A stretch of DNA of 64,000 bases. It comes from Phocaeicola massiliensis B84634 = Timone 84634 = DSM 17679 = JCM 13223. Lineage in GTDB: Bacteria; Bacteroidota; Bacteroidia; Bacteroidales; Bacteroidaceae. Shown piece after piece: positions 10,325-19,105 of the stretch; the stretch's first letter is position 1, and the number at the start of each line of letters is the position of its first letter. The translations under genes were made by a program, and so were the position numbers. The notes under the pieces are model-generated. The model was not told where the DNA came from. It saw nothing but the letters and a program-made list of their open reading frames with translations, and did not search any database. Location: assembly GCF_000382445.1 (NCBI RefSeq), contig NZ_KB905473.1, forward strand, positions 581,043-645,042. The letters are read 5' to 3'.

Positions 10325-10888
10325 ATGAAACGTATATTCTTCCTTTTAGCATGTCTGTGTTTGCCGTTTTTCTCCTTTGCCCAGAAAGCAGGAGAGTCAA
10401 GGCAATTGACCCGGCAAGATTCCTTGCGTTTGCAGCAGTTGTTGAATGGACAAGTGGAAATCGTCATCGATGATGAAACTCAGCAGGAGATAGACCGCTT
10501 GTTTAATCCTGAGAAGTGGAAAATGAAATCTACTCCTTTCCCTAAAAAGAATATGAAGTTTGAGACAGAACTTCCCCGATATTACATTTCCCAAGTAGAT
10601 ACGGTTGACGGCCGTGGGTATATCCGTCTTTTGCCTTATGGTCCTTTTGAATCTCCTGAAGAAGAAAAGATCTATGTGGAGATTCCGCTTAATAAGGAAT
10701 ATCTGGCAGGTTATGATCCGCGGCTCGAACCGGCATCGGCAGGAAAGTTCACTCCTAGTGCTTTGATGGTGGGAGCCGGTATCAGCACCACTTTTAACGC
10801 GGATAAACTCTTGGGCATCATATTCAGCAAGAAAATGCGTGCCAAGGTAAAGAATGCCAAGGAAGCCAAGTCGTGGGAAGGATATTAG
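10325..10888 (+). CDS. secreted protein of unknown function
   Basis: A 187-aa protein with a clear signal peptide (KRIFFLLACLCLPFFSFA then QK). The mature part is charged, with no recognisable catalytic motif; a Gly-rich hydrophobic stretch near residues 138-150 and a Lys-rich C-terminus are the only notable features. Length and layout resemble Bacteroides-specific DUF proteins, but I cannot name the family with confidence. A TATATTTG -7 element at 10295-10302 lies 22 bases before the ATG, so it likely has its own promoter downstream of murF-alr. Confidence 0.7.
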   Translation: MKRIFFLLACLCLPFFSFAQKAGESRQLTRQDSLRLQQLLNGQVEIVIDDETQQEIDRLFNPEKWKMKSTPFPKKNMKFETELPRYYISQVDTVDGRGYIRLLPYGPFESPEEEKIYVEIPLNKEYLAGYDPRLEPASAGKFTPSALMVGAGISTTFNADKLLGIIFSKKMRAKVKNAKEAKSWEGY

Positions 10889-10968
10889 CTTGCAGGACTA
10901 AGCGTTTTCTTCCTTTCTGTTAAGCCGTTTTATGCGGTAGATTATTAGTCCCTGCCACAGTAGAACGT

Positions 10969-11115
10969 GGGAGTGTGTCAAAACCAAACCGGTCTATCCC
11001 ATCGTCAGCTGTAGGGGCAGGGTTTGCCTGCCCGAATACACAAAGCAAACTGTTTTCGGGCGAGCGAACCTCGCCCCTATGTACTAAACGACAGCATTAT
11101 CCACGTTTTGACACC
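10969..11115. repeat. MITE-like extragenic palindromic element, copy 1
   Basis: This fills most of the 362-base gap between the secreted-protein gene and the helicase. Outer inverted ends read GTGTCAAAAC (10974) and GTTTTGACAC (about 11105). Inside, a G-rich arm begins GTAGGGGCAGGG at 11011 and pairs with a C-rich arm ending GCCCCTAT at 11080; each arm also holds its own small hairpin (GGGCAGG...CCTGCCC). Copies 2 and 3 lie at 16276 and 24768. The remainder of the gap (10889-10968 and 11116-11215) shows no gene. Confidence 0.7.
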
Positions 11116-11215
11116 GATAATCTGCCGTTCAAAAGGTCTTAGCCTTTAGTAAGGAATTGCTTCATCTGCCTGACGATTCCGGATGAGTATAGGGGGTGAT
11201 TTGCTTTCATTTTAC

Positions 11216-11223
11216 TACCTTTG
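11216..11223 (+). promoter_or_regulatory. -7 element (TACCTTTG) of the helicase gene
   Basis: TACCTTTG matches TAnnTTTG and lies 27 bases before the ATG at 11251. It overlaps the in-frame TTG at 11221, which argues strongly against that TTG being a start codon, because transcription would begin after it. Confidence 0.55.
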
Positions 11224-11250
11224 TATTCGAGAGAGCAAATCAAAAAAAGC

Positions 11251-14200
11251 ATGAATGAAGAAATAGCAGAATATTACGAAGAACTATATAATCTGTGTGC
11301 CGTTGAACAAGAACAACCTTTGGCGCGCCGTTACAGACAGTTGCGTGAAGCATTGGAGCGGGTGATGAGGCAACAAATGATGGGAACAGGCTTGCAAGCT
11401 ACAGATTTGGCTGCCCGTATCAATTATGTGGCGACTCAATTTGCATTGGATGGCCGGGAGCAGAACCAATTGCATACATTCCGCCTGACTTCGAATGACA
11501 TTCTGAATCACCGCAAGGAGCCGTCCGAACAGGAATTCTTGCGGGATCTCCGCGCTGTGGCTTATGCCTATCGGAAGATTTTTCATGAGGATATCCCACC
11601 GAAACTTTATACGTTGCTTCCCAAGCAGGAAACGACTCCTGCGGTAAAGAGGGAGAAAGAGACTCGGATTCGTCGTATCCGGGTGTGCTTTGACTATGCG
11701 GATGAAAGCTATCTGTATGTCCGGCCGATAGATGTGCTTGAAGAAGAACCGGTAAAGGTGAATTATAACAAGCCCGGTGTGAATGAGGAATTTAAAGATA
11801 CGGTGGATGAGCTTTGGCGGTATGCCCAATTGAATTTGTTGGATGTAACTGTCGATGATAATGGAGTTTATACTCCTTCTTTTATAGTACTTGAACCTGA
11901 TTATCTGTTGGATATCAGCTCATTGGCAGAGTGTTATAAGGATTATGGCAGTCATCCCGCCAATTATTTTCTGAGTCGTTTGGTCCCTATTGAGAATGCC
12001 CGTCCCTTATTGTTGGGAAATATAGCCAATCTGTTTCTGGATGAATGGATATATGCAGGAGAGAAAGAACCTGATTACACTGAATGTATGAAAAAGGCTT
12101 TTCGGCAGTATCCTATCGAACTGGCAGCTTGTGAGGAACTTCGAAATCCTCAGAAGGAGAAAGAGTTTGCGCAAGACTGTAGAATGCATTTCGAACATAT
12201 CCGTGAAACGGTGCAGAAGACATTTTTACAACCGGGATATAACCTTGATAAGAATGATGCTGTGCTGGAACCTTCTTATATTTGTGAGGCACTTGGCATT
12301 CAGGGTCGTTTAGACTATATGCAGCGTGACATGAGCAGCTTTATAGAAATGAAGTCGGGCAAAGCAGACGAATATGCCATGCAGGGCAGGTTGGAGCCGA
12401 AAGAGAATAATCGTGTACAGATGTTGCTTTATATGGCGTTGCTGGAGTATAGCATGGGGCAAGAGCGTCGCAGTATGCATCCCTACTTGTTGTATACTCG
12501 TTATCCGTTGCTTTATCCGGCACGTGCATCTTGGGCACAAGTGCGGCGTATCATTAATTTGCGCAACTGCATTGTGGCTTCGGAGTATGGTGTGCAGTTG
12601 CATAATCATCCTTCGTTTACCCAACGGCTGTTGGCACAGATCAATCCTTCTGTTCTCAATCAAAAAGGGTTGCAGGGGCGATTTTGGGAACAGTACTTGA
12701 AGCCTTCCATCTCCCGTTTCGGTGAGCGCATGGAACTGCTTACTCCTCTGGAACGTACTTATTTTTATACGCTTTATAACTTTATCACAAAAGAACTTTA
12801 TACCTCCAAGTCGGGTGATGTGAATTGTGAAAGCAGGACGGGCGCTTCTGCTTTATGGCTCAGTACGCTGGATGAAAAGCGGGATGCAGGAGAAATTTTA
12901 TACGATCTTACTATTGTTGAGAACCATGCATCGCAGGCTCATAAGGCTTTTATTATTTTGTCTATTCCTCAATATGAAGAAACTTTTCTGCCTAATTTTC
13001 GTAATGGAGACGTGGTGGTGCTCTATGAACGCAATAATGGTACGGATAATGTGACCAACAAAATGGTATTCAAGGGAAATATAGAATCCATAACCGATAA
13101 TGAATTGCGCATTCGCCTTCGGGCGGCACAGCAGAATCCGTTGGTGTTTCCAGAGAACAGCCGTTATGCCGTGGAGCATGATACGATGGATACTACTTTC
13201 CGAAGCATGTATTTGGGATTGTCTTCCTTTATGGACGCGAACCCTGAGCGCAGGGAGTTGTTGTTGGGGCAGCGTCCTCCTCGTTTTGATATGGCTTATG
13301 AAGACAGGATAGCCCGGACGACCGATGACTTTGAACGGGTGGCGCTGAAAGCGGAGGCTGCCTGTGACTATTTCTTGTTGGTGGGACCTCCGGGAACCGG
13401 AAAGACTTCGCGTGCCTTGAGGAGGATGGTGGAGCATTTTTATGCTTGTCCTTCCACACAAGTGCTGTTGCTGGCTTATACTAATCGGGCGGTGGACGAG
13501 ATATGCCGGTCGCTTTCTGCCATCTTGCCGCAAGTGGACTATATACGGGTGGGAAGTGAATTGTCTTGTGATGCGCGTTTCCGCAAACATCTGTTGGAAA
13601 ATGTGCTGGCAGAATGCAACAATCGTCGGGAGGTAAACATCCGCATGGCAGATTGCCGTATTTATGTGGGAACAGTTGCATCTATTGCATCTAAACCGGA
13701 ACTGTTCAAACTGAAGCATTTTGATGTGGCAATTGTTGATGAGGCTACACAAATATTGGAGCCTCAGTTGTTGGGAATCCTTTGTGCGCGGTTTAAGGAC
13801 GGACGTAACGGAATAGGGAAGTTTATCCTGATTGGTGATCATAAACAATTGCCGGCTGTGGTGTTGCAGAGTAATGAACAGTCTGAGGTGCATGATGAAG
13901 GGTTGCGGCGGATAGGGCTTTATAACCTGAAAGATTCTCTTTTTGAACGGCTTTATCGTTTTCATTTGCAGGAGGAGCATTGCCGGGCGGTGGATATGCT
14001 TTGCCGTCAGGGACGCATGCACCCCGGAGTGGCATCATTTCCTAATCGAGAGTTTTATGCCGGAAAGTTAGAAGCACTGGGTTTGCCGCATCAGTTGGAG
14101 AATGTCGATGCTCCGGTTCGGTTTATTCCTTCAGAGCGGGATACGGAAAGTGTTTCGGGGAAGACGAACCGGAATGAAGCGCGCATTGTTGCTCAATTGG

Positions 14201-14580
14201 CTGCTGATGTGTATCATCTGTATAAGGAGACTTTCGAGGTCAACCGCACCTTGGGAGTGATCACTCCTTATCGTAGTCAGATTGCATTGATTCGGAAAGA
14301 AATTCAGGCATTGGGAATATCGGCTTTGAATGAAATATCGGTTGATACGGTGGAGCGTTATCAGGGAAGTGAACGCGATGTAATCATTTATTCTTTTTGT
14401 GTGAATTATCTTTATCAGTTGAAATTCTTGCCTAATCTGACGGAAGAGAACGGAGTTTGGATAGATCGTAAATTAAATGTGGCATTGACGCGTGCCCGAA
14501 GGCAGTTGTATATAACGGGAGTGCCCGATATATTGAGCCATAACCTGATATATCGTCGTCTGATACAGGCAATTAATTAG
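11251..14580 (+). CDS. Cas4-like nuclease fused to a DNA2/UPF1-type superfamily 1 helicase
   Basis: An 1109-aa cytosolic protein. A PD-(D/E)xK nuclease-like core is seen at Asp355, Glu366 and Lys368 (LDYM, then FIEMKSGK). The helicase half has Walker A GPPGTGKT with Lys718, the DEAT box at 830-833, the GDHKQLPAV motif, and a C-terminal motor domain with VERYQGSERDVIIYS and LNVALTRARRQLYI. This order resembles eukaryotic and archaeal Dna2. A DNA repair, recombination or defence role is inferred. The start is the ATG at 11251 rather than the TTG at 11221. No partner genes adjoin it, so it probably acts alone. Confidence 0.82.
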   Translation: MNEEIAEYYEELYNLCAVEQEQPLARRYRQLREALERVMRQQMMGTGLQATDLAARINYVATQFALDGREQNQLHTFRLTSNDILNHRKEPSEQEFLRDLRAVAYAYRKIFHEDIPPKLYTLLPKQETTPAVKREKETRIRRIRVCFDYADESYLYVRPIDVLEEEPVKVNYNKPGVNEEFKDTVDELWRYAQLNLLDVTVDDNGVYTPSFIVLEPDYLLDISSLAECYKDYGSHPANYFLSRLVPIENARPLLLGNIANLFLDEWIYAGEKEPDYTECMKKAFRQYPIELAACEELRNPQKEKEFAQDCRMHFEHIRETVQKTFLQPGYNLDKNDAVLEPSYICEALGIQGRLDYMQRDMSSFIEMKSGKADEYAMQGRLEPKENNRVQMLLYMALLEYSMGQERRSMHPYLLYTRYPLLYPARASWAQVRRIINLRNCIVASEYGVQLHNHPSFTQRLLAQINPSVLNQKGLQGRFWEQYLKPSISRFGERMELLTPLERTYFYTLYNFITKELYTSKSGDVNCESRTGASALWLSTLDEKRDAGEILYDLTIVENHASQAHKAFIILSIPQYEETFLPNFRNGDVVVLYERNNGTDNVTNKMVFKGNIESITDNELRIRLRAAQQNPLVFPENSRYAVEHDTMDTTFRSMYLGLSSFMDANPERRELLLGQRPPRFDMAYEDRIARTTDDFERVALKAEAACDYFLLVGPPGTGKTSRALRRMVEHFYACPSTQVLLLAYTNRAVDEICRSLSAILPQVDYIRVGSELSCDARFRKHLLENVLAECNNRREVNIRMADCRIYVGTVASIASKPELFKLKHFDVAIVDEATQILEPQLLGILCARFKDGRNGIGKFILIGDHKQLPAVVLQSNEQSEVHDEGLRRIGLYNLKDSLFERLYRFHLQEEHCRAVDMLCRQGRMHPGVASFPNREFYAGKLEALGLPHQLENVDAPVRFIPSERDTESVSGKTNRNEARIVAQLAADVYHLYKETFEVNRTLGVITPYRSQIALIRKEIQALGISALNEISVDTVERYQGSERDVIIYSFCVNYLYQLKFLPNLTEENGVWIDRKLNVALTRARRQLYITGVPDILSHNLIYRRLIQAIN

Positions 14581-14586
14581 GGAAAT

Positions 14587-14612
14587 CCCTACCTGTTTGT
14601 AGGGCTTTTCCT
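14587..14612 (+). terminator. intrinsic terminator after the helicase gene
   Basis: A short stem CCCTAC/GTAGGG with a six-base loop, followed by a pyrimidine/T-rich tract, begins seven bases after the stop codon. Confidence 0.6.
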
Positions 14613-14635
14613 TTTAATGTATTTTTTTCTTTTCC

Positions 14636-14643
14636 TATTTTTG
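14636..14643 (+). promoter_or_regulatory. -7 element (TATTTTTG) of the M48-like gene
   Basis: A match to TAnnTTTG 23 bases before the ATG at 14667. The -33 region is T-rich, without an exact TTTG at the usual distance. Confidence 0.45.
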
Positions 14644-14666
14644 TAGTGTTCTAAAATCAAGGCACT

Positions 14667-16190
14667 ATGAAACGATACATTCTTTTTCTCTTAGTTGCAA
14701 TGCTGGAATGCGGAATCATGTTTTCGCAGAATAACCGGCCATTGAGTCCGATGCTGAATATTTCGGGTGAGTTTAAGCGGGACTATAAAGATGTGAAGAA
14801 AGGTACGGCTTGTATTTTGCAGCGCGTTATCAAGTTGAAAAAGCCGATTGGTCAGGAAGAGTCTACATTACAGGCAGTGGTGGTGGTCGGCGGGGTGCAG
14901 GTAGGTATTCCTATGGAGGAATTGGATGTACTGAAGCTTATTCCCGCAGATAAGACTTCATTTTGGCAGACTGCACAGCTGTCAAACGATTTAATCTCTT
15001 ATTATGAAAAGAAAGGCTACCAAGGGGGAATGCGGCAAGAGCAGGCTCGTGAAGCGGATGATTATTTGAAAGAACTGGAGCACGCTAAGCTTTTTTATGA
15101 TGATGCTGCAATAGAGGATTATTTGCAATGTATGCTGTTAAGTATCATTCCCGAAAAGATGGCTGTCCTGCGTGAAGGAACTCCGTTGGTGCGTGTATTG
15201 AAATCTCCGGCTCCAGATATGTTGATGTTGGGTAACGACTGTCTGTTGGTTTCTACGGGAATGTTGACTGCTTTGGACAGCGAAGAGGAATTATATGCAG
15301 TGATGAGCCGTGAAGTAGCCCATTATGTACTCGATCATGCCATTATCACCGTGAACAAGAATATTGTCCGTGCCAAGCGTGCACAGTTCTGGGGAGCTGT
15401 AGCGGACGGAGTGGTTGCCGCTACAGAGGAATATCTGTACGATCGTTATGATTATTATGTTCCCGGGCTGGTCTTTGCAACGAATGATGTCGTTCAGGCA
15501 TTGGTGAATGATAACATTGCCAATCGTATGGGGTTGGATTATTCGGAAAAACAAGAGAAAGAAGCCGACCATATAGTCATGAACTTTATGGTGCTGATGA
15601 AAAAGAACAAGGATGCAATGGTTTCCGCTTTGAGTAAAATCAATCAATACTATCAGCGTAATAAAGATGTAGAAGCATTATCCAAGTATGGTGCGTATGG
15701 TTCATTGCCCGAAAGGGTAGGGAAGCTGGGTAAGTTTACTCCATTGGATGAAGACCGGAACTATTTAAAGAAAACTTCTACAGTGGTCAGCTATGAAGCC
15801 GGTATGATGGATTATAATAAGAAATATAATGAATCAAGGCGTTTGGCTATGAAGAATATCAATAATGCGATGGCTTGTTCGGATGATTATCTGATGGTGG
15901 CACGCAGCATTATGAAACTATCCAATAGCAAGGAAAGCAATGCTGAATGTCTGGAGTATCTGAATAAGGCGGATGAGACGTCTAAGATAACCAATGTGAA
16001 TATTTGCAAGATGAAGATATTATTGTTGCTCAGGGAAAACAAACAGGCGGATGCCGTTCATTTGTTGCATGAATACCAGGACATGTTGAACGCAATGTAT
16101 CAGCAACCCCATACTCAGGAAGATGCACAATGGATTGCCGGTGAGCACACTTGGGCAGAGAAACTGCTGGATAGGACGTATATCATGTAA
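14667..16190 (+). CDS. exported M48-like protein with a degenerate zinc motif
   Basis: A 507-aa protein with an N-terminal signal peptide (RYILFLLVAMLECGIMFS). It has an M48/BepA-like layout: DCLLVSTGMLTAL, the zinc-helix region at residues 213-223, a distal EKEAD at 297-301, and a helical, repeat-like C-terminal half. The expected HExxH reads REVAH: Arg215 takes the place of the first histidine, while Glu216, His219 and the distal EKEAD remain. M48 proteins of this type normally cut or chaperone envelope proteins. The missing ligand suggests a chaperone-like or inactive protein here. An M48 origin is my reading of motifs only. Confidence 0.7.
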   Translation: MKRYILFLLVAMLECGIMFSQNNRPLSPMLNISGEFKRDYKDVKKGTACILQRVIKLKKPIGQEESTLQAVVVVGGVQVGIPMEELDVLKLIPADKTSFWQTAQLSNDLISYYEKKGYQGGMRQEQAREADDYLKELEHAKLFYDDAAIEDYLQCMLLSIIPEKMAVLREGTPLVRVLKSPAPDMLMLGNDCLLVSTGMLTALDSEEELYAVMSREVAHYVLDHAIITVNKNIVRAKRAQFWGAVADGVVAATEEYLYDRYDYYVPGLVFATNDVVQALVNDNIANRMGLDYSEKQEKEADHIVMNFMVLMKKNKDAMVSALSKINQYYQRNKDVEALSKYGAYGSLPERVGKLGKFTPLDEDRNYLKKTSTVVSYEAGMMDYNKKYNESRRLAMKNINNAMACSDDYLMVARSIMKLSNSKESNAECLEYLNKADETSKITNVNICKMKILLLLRENKQADAVHLLHEYQDMLNAMYQQPHTQEDAQWIAGEHTWAEKLLDRTYIM

Positions 16191-16275
16191 AAGACTATAA
16201 ATCAGAGAATGCAACACTAAAACTAAACAGAAAATGAGGGGACCGAAAGTAAAATGGTCTATCAAATAGTCAACT

Positions 16276-16409
16276 GTAGGGGCAGGGTTTGCCTGCCCGA
16301 ACCGGCGGTTACAACTTTGGGAGTAATACACAAAGCAAGCTGTTTCCGGGCGAGAGAACCTCGCCCCTACGGGTAAAATGACAGCATCATCCACGTTTTG
16401 GCATACCCC
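16276..16409. repeat. MITE-like extragenic palindromic element, copy 2
   Basis: It lies in the 258-base gap between the M48-like gene and the convergent MFS gene. The G-rich arm starts at 16276 and the C-rich arm ends at 16370. About 25 extra bases lie between the arms compared with copy 1, and the outer end reads CCACGTTTTGGCA instead of CCACGTTTTGACA. No other feature is seen in the gap. Confidence 0.65.
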
Positions 16410-16448
16410 TCATTTATTATTGAGCATCATGAATCGGCCGATTGGATG

Positions 16449-17924
16449 TTAAGCATCGACAGGTTTATATTTCGGTACTAATATTTTCATTATTATCCAA
16501 CCTAGCAGATAGGCTACTGCACAGATGCAGAAGATAATGAAATAACCGGCAGGTTTTCCTTCAAATCCCATAAACTTCATATTGGTTTGTGCGGCATAGT
16601 CGAATAATCTGCCCGATCCCATATTAATAAGGAATGAGCTGATGCCGCCTGCCATACCGCCGATACCTACAATAGTGGCAATGGTGCTTTTGGGAAACAT
16701 ATCGCCTACTACGGAATAAATGTTGGCAGACCAAGACTGATGGGCCGCTCCCGCAATGCCGATGATAATAATCGGATACCAATAGGAATAGTTGCCGAGC
16801 GGTTGTGCAAATAATGCCAGTAAAGGGAATAAGGCAAAGATAAACATCGCCTGCATGCGGGCGGCATACGGGTCCTTTCCGGTTTTATTGATAATGATGG
16901 TAGGCAGTTTGCCGCCATAGATAGACAACATGGTGATGGCATATAAAACGAAAATCAACAGTTGTGCCGTGCCGGTGTCGGAAGCAAATCCATATACGTC
17001 CGAAATATAGGCAGGCGCCCAAAAGAGAAAGAACCACCACACACCGTCGGTCATGAACTTGCCAATGAATACGGCCCATGTTTGAGGGTATTTGAAACAA
17101 GTCCAGAAAGGGATTTTCTTATTGTCGAATTCATTGGCGCTTGCCTGTTGTTCGGTTGTCTGGTTTTCGTCGTTATTGTCTTGTTCGATGTATTCAAGTT
17201 CTGCTGTATTGACGCGTGGGTTGGCTGCCGGTTTTTTGTAAAGGAACATCCAGCATCCCATCCAGATAAATCCCAATCCGCCAATGACAACAAATGCCAT
17301 TTCCCATCCATTGCCAATACCGATATTCTGGAAATAGCGTGCTAATGTCGGGATGGTAACGGGGGCAGCTAAAGCTCCGATAGTAGCTCCGGCATTAAAA
17401 ATGGAAGTAGAATAAGCGCGGTCTTTCTTAGGAAAATATTCAGCGGTTACTTTGATGGCGGCAGGGAAGTTGCCGGCTTCACCTATTCCCAGCACGATGC
17501 GTGCCGCAATGAAATAATACACGCTGGTGATGGCAATGGTAGAAGCAACAGCTCCGGTGGCGGAGATCATTTCTCCTGCATTGTGTATACCCAGTGTCTG
17601 TTCGGTTGCCCAACCGCAAAGTGCATGCATACAGGCCCCCAACGACCATACAGCGATAGCCCAGAGATAACCTTTTTTGGTACCCATCCAGTCAATGAAA
17701 CGCCCGGCAAATAAGTTGGCAATGGCATATACAAGAGAAAAAATAGCTGCGATATCTCCATAGTTTGAATCTGTCCAATGGAATTCGGGAGCGATGAAAT
17801 CTTTCCATGTCAACGACAGTACCTGTCTGTCCAAATAGTTGACGGTAGTGGCGAAGAATAACATGGCACAGATTATCCATCTGAAGTTTGTCATTTTCCC
17901 GGTAGAACTTTGAGATGTACTCAT
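16449..17924 (-). CDS. MFS transporter, hexuronate (ExuT) type
   Basis: A 491-aa inner-membrane carrier of the anion:cation symporter branch of the major facilitator superfamily. Typical features are FFATTVNYLDRQVLS in the first membrane segment, the loop FAGRFIDWMGTKKGY between segments 2 and 3, and RIVLGIGEAGNFPAAIK in segment 4. A polar central loop lies near residues 235-270. ExuT-like carriers import galacturonate or glucuronate; the kduI gene just upstream on the same strand supports a uronate substrate. The 185-base gap to kduI holds a degenerate palindrome (18003-18075), so the gene may be read through or have its own promoter. Confidence 0.85.
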   Translation of the reverse strand: MSTSQSSTGKMTNFRWIICAMLFFATTVNYLDRQVLSLTWKDFIAPEFHWTDSNYGDIAAIFSLVYAIANLFAGRFIDWMGTKKGYLWAIAVWSLGACMHALCGWATEQTLGIHNAGEMISATGAVASTIAITSVYYFIAARIVLGIGEAGNFPAAIKVTAEYFPKKDRAYSTSIFNAGATIGALAAPVTIPTLARYFQNIGIGNGWEMAFVVIGGLGFIWMGCWMFLYKKPAANPRVNTAELEYIEQDNNDENQTTEQQASANEFDNKKIPFWTCFKYPQTWAVFIGKFMTDGVWWFFLFWAPAYISDVYGFASDTGTAQLLIFVLYAITMLSIYGGKLPTIIINKTGKDPYAARMQAMFIFALFPLLALFAQPLGNYSYWYPIIIIGIAGAAHQSWSANIYSVVGDMFPKSTIATIVGIGGMAGGISSFLINMGSGRLFDYAAQTNMKFMGFEGKPAGYFIIFCICAVAYLLGWIIMKILVPKYKPVDA

Positions 17925-18002
17925 AATAATAGATTTAGTAGATTATGTTTTTCTTAATGGCACAAAAGTAAGTATTATTCGGTCAACAATGATAAAAAAC
18001 AA

Positions 18003-18075
18003 ATTTGTCATTCCAAAAGTGCCGAAGAATCTTAATCATAATAATGAAAGCTCTTCATCACATTCAGAATGACAA
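18003..18075. repeat. degenerate palindromic element between kduI and the MFS gene
   Basis: Inverted TTTGTCATTC and GAATGACAAA arms, about 50 bases apart, enclose AGAATCTTAATC and similar text. It resembles the widespread GTCATT...GAAGAATCT palindromic repeats, in degraded form. Confidence 0.4.
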
Positions 18076-18109
18076 ACATCAATGAGAATCAGACGAGAGT
18101 AGAATCTGT

Positions 18110-19066
18110 TTATTTCATTTCTGTATATTTGATTTCATCCTTGTCACTGTATTTCAGGTTCTCGCCTGCCATACCCCAAATAAAGGTATAGTTGCTGGTT
18201 CCGGCTGCTGCATGGATAGACCATTCGGGAGAAGTAATAGCCTGTTCGTTGTGCAGCCACACCAGACGCTCTTCTTGCGGTTCACCCATTAGGTGGCAGA
18301 TGGCATTTCCTTCGGGCAGATTGAAATAGAAATAGGCTTCCATACGGCGTGTGTGGGTATGTGCCGGCATGGTATTCCATACAGAACCCGGAGCAAGTTC
18401 GGTAAGTCCCATTTGCAGTTGGTTTGTACCACCGTCTTTTACTCTTTCCAATACATCTTTCACAATCAACTGGTTTACAATACGGTCGTTGCTATCCTCC
18501 ATTTTACCGTAGTGGTCAGATATAGCTAAAGCATATTTCTTGGGATTTGCCTTTTGGAGTTTGGCATCGGTTGTAATCAATTGGGTGACATATGGTTTAT
18601 AAGCCGGTGCTGAATTGATATAGAACTTAGCAGGTTTGGTAGCATCGTTGCTCTTAAAAGTAACCTCTTTGTTGCCGCAACCCACATAAAGTGCCTCTTT
18701 GTACTTCATAGGATATTCTTTACCATCTACGGTCACTACTCCGTCACCACCTATGTTGATTACGCCCAGTTCGCGGCGTTCGAGGAAGTAAGTGATTTCC
18801 GGGCCCAGTTCGCGGAATGTTTCCAACTTCAGGACTTTGTTTACCGGCATGGCACCTCCGTAGATGAGGCGGTCATAAAGCGTATAAGTGACATTGATTT
18901 CATCCGGCGCCATAACTTTCTCCATCATGAATGAGTTGCGCAGACGTTCTGTATCATAGTGTTTTACATCTTGCGGATGGCAAGCTGTCTGTACTTTGTA
19001 ATTTACTTGGGCTGAAGCTGTCAAAGCAGAAACGCCCAGCATCATTGCAATTGCTAATTTCTTCAT
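18110..19066 (-). CDS. kduI: 5-dehydro-4-deoxy-D-glucuronate isomerase with a signal peptide
   Basis: A 318-aa protein. KduI turns 5-keto-4-deoxyuronate, released from unsaturated uronates, into 3-deoxy-D-glycero-2,5-hexodiulosonate. The cupin metal ligands are present: His236, His238, Glu243 and His285 ([23 protein letters not shown]). [15 protein letters not shown] and [14 protein letters not shown] are near-identical to classical KduI. Two things are odd. A complete signal peptide (residues 1-19, ending TASA/Q) precedes the fold, whereas KduI is normally cytosolic at about 280 aa. There is also an insertion of roughly 20 residues near 167-196. It follows the gatC-like gene by 39 bases. Confidence 0.9.
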   Translation of the reverse strand: MKKLAIAMMLGVSALTASAQVNYKVQTACHPQDVKHYDTERLRNSFMMEKVMAPDEINVTYTLYDRLIYGGAMPVNKVLKLETFRELGPEITYFLERRELGVINIGGDGVVTVDGKEYPMKYKEALYVGCGNKEVTFKSNDATKPAKFYINSAPAYKPYVTQLITTDAKLQKANPKKYALAISDHYGKMEDSNDRIVNQLIVKDVLERVKDGGTNQLQMGLTELAPGSVWNTMPAHTHTRRMEAYFYFNLPEGNAICHLMGEPQEERLVWLHNEQAITSPEWSIHAAAGTSNYTFIWGMAGENLKYSDKDEIKYTEMK

Positions 19067-19105
19067 TTTCGTTCTTATTTATTAGTTATCTTATTTTCTG
19101 TTTTA

